Shown piece by piece: positions 14,050 through 14,363 of a stretch of 14,363 nt of DNA. Position 1 is the first letter of the stretch, and each line of letters begins with the position of its first letter. A model generated the notes under the pieces. It was not told the origin of the DNA and searched no databases. It saw nothing but the letters and a program-made list of their open reading frames with translations. Origin of the DNA: Actinomycetota bacterium (lineage in GTDB: Bacteria > Actinomycetota > Actinomycetes > Streptosporangiales > Streptosporangiaceae). The position numbers were made by a program, and so were the translations under genes. The DNA lies in NCBI GenBank assembly GCA_003140115.1, contig PLIQ01000542.1:1-14363 (forward strand), read 5' to 3'.

Positions 14050-14363
14050 ATGCCAGAGGCAACGGAAGGGCCGACTGTGCTGCGCATCCTGCTGGGCACC
14101 CAGCTGCGGAGGCTCCGGGAGAGCCGGGGGATCAGCGCGCAGGCCGCGGCCAAGGCGATCCGCGGATCGGAGTCCAAGATCAGCCGCATCGAGCTTGGAC
14201 GCAACGCCATCCGCGAGATCGACGTGCTCGACCTGCTGACGCTGTACGGGGTCGACCCGCGCGAGCGCGAGCAGCTGCTCACCCTCGCCGAGCAGTCGAA
14301 CAAGCCCGGCTGGTGGCACCGGTACAACGACATCCTGCCCGACTGGTTCCAGGCGTACGTCGG
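14050..14363 (+). CDS. XRE-family regulator with DUF5753 (3' end outside the window)
   Basis: The first 104 codons are present and the frame is open to the right edge. Residues about 12-72 form a helix-turn-helix domain: LLGTQLRRLRESRGISAQAA (14-33), then ESKISRIELGRNAIREIDV (41-59), the recognition helix and following turn, and LLTLYGVDP (62-70). WWHRYNDILPDWFQAYVG (88-105) is the typical opening of DUF5753. Such proteins are actinobacterial regulators, often paired with a small DUF397 protein in a toxin-antitoxin-like or developmental circuit (the WhiJ type in Streptomyces). Expected full length is about 270-290 residues. ATG 14050 has a strong AGGAGG at 4-nt spacing. The DUF397 partner, if any, would lie beyond the right edge. 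Confidence 0.9.
   Translation, partial: MPEATEGPTVLRILLGTQLRRLRESRGISAQAAAKAIRGSESKISRIELGRNAIREIDVLDLLTLYGVDPREREQLLTLAEQSNKPGWWHRYNDILPDWFQAYV

Overview
The window is GC-rich DNA from an actinobacterium. This is suggested by the strong third-position G/C bias, the many GTG starts, and families expanded in Streptomyces/Streptosporangiales-like genomes: a Methyltransf_19 (DUF574) methyltransferase, an XRE regulator with the start of a DUF5753 domain, and a DnaJ-type zinc-ribbon membrane microprotein. Several starts sit only about 4-8 nt downstream of a TANNNT-type -10 box, as expected for leaderless mRNAs. The order cannot be fixed from sequence alone. There is no rRNA, tRNA, CRISPR array or insertion sequence.

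Layout. Positions 1-65 hold a compact leftward promoter with two tandem palindromic operators, firing at an apparent leaderless ATG at position 18 whose gene runs off the left edge. Positions 239-3732 hold a cell-envelope sugar cluster: a polytopic GT-C-like membrane protein whose frame runs, without a stop, into a complete UDP-glucuronate decarboxylase-like SDR, followed with an ATGA overlap by a polyprenyl-phosphate-sugar-synthase-like GT2. A second GT-C-like membrane protein, a paralogue of the first, converges on it tail to tail (3729-5555, minus). It is divergent from a class I SAM methyltransferase (5632-6384), which is followed by a TauE/SafE permease (6397-7155). The four sugar genes suggest a pathway: UDP-GlcA to UDP-xylose, transfer to a lipid carrier by the GT2, then use of the lipid-linked sugar by one or both membrane proteins. 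That pathway is inference.

The middle (7156-10729) has the zinc-ribbon microprotein, a translationally coupled DUF2000 plus quinone-oxidoreductase-like MDR pair on the minus strand, a divergent AraC-family regulator that is the obvious candidate controller of that pair, and a membrane-anchored protein of unknown function overlapping the regulator's end. The right part (10897-14363) has a secreted or anchored trypsin-like serine protease, an aldo/keto reductase, the DUF574 methyltransferase, and the first 104 codons of an XRE-DUF5753 regulator.

The most unusual features are the read-through fusion with its TTA-containing linker, the tandem operators at the left edge, and the nested palindromes packed into the promoter of the XRE-DUF5753 gene (13938-14030).
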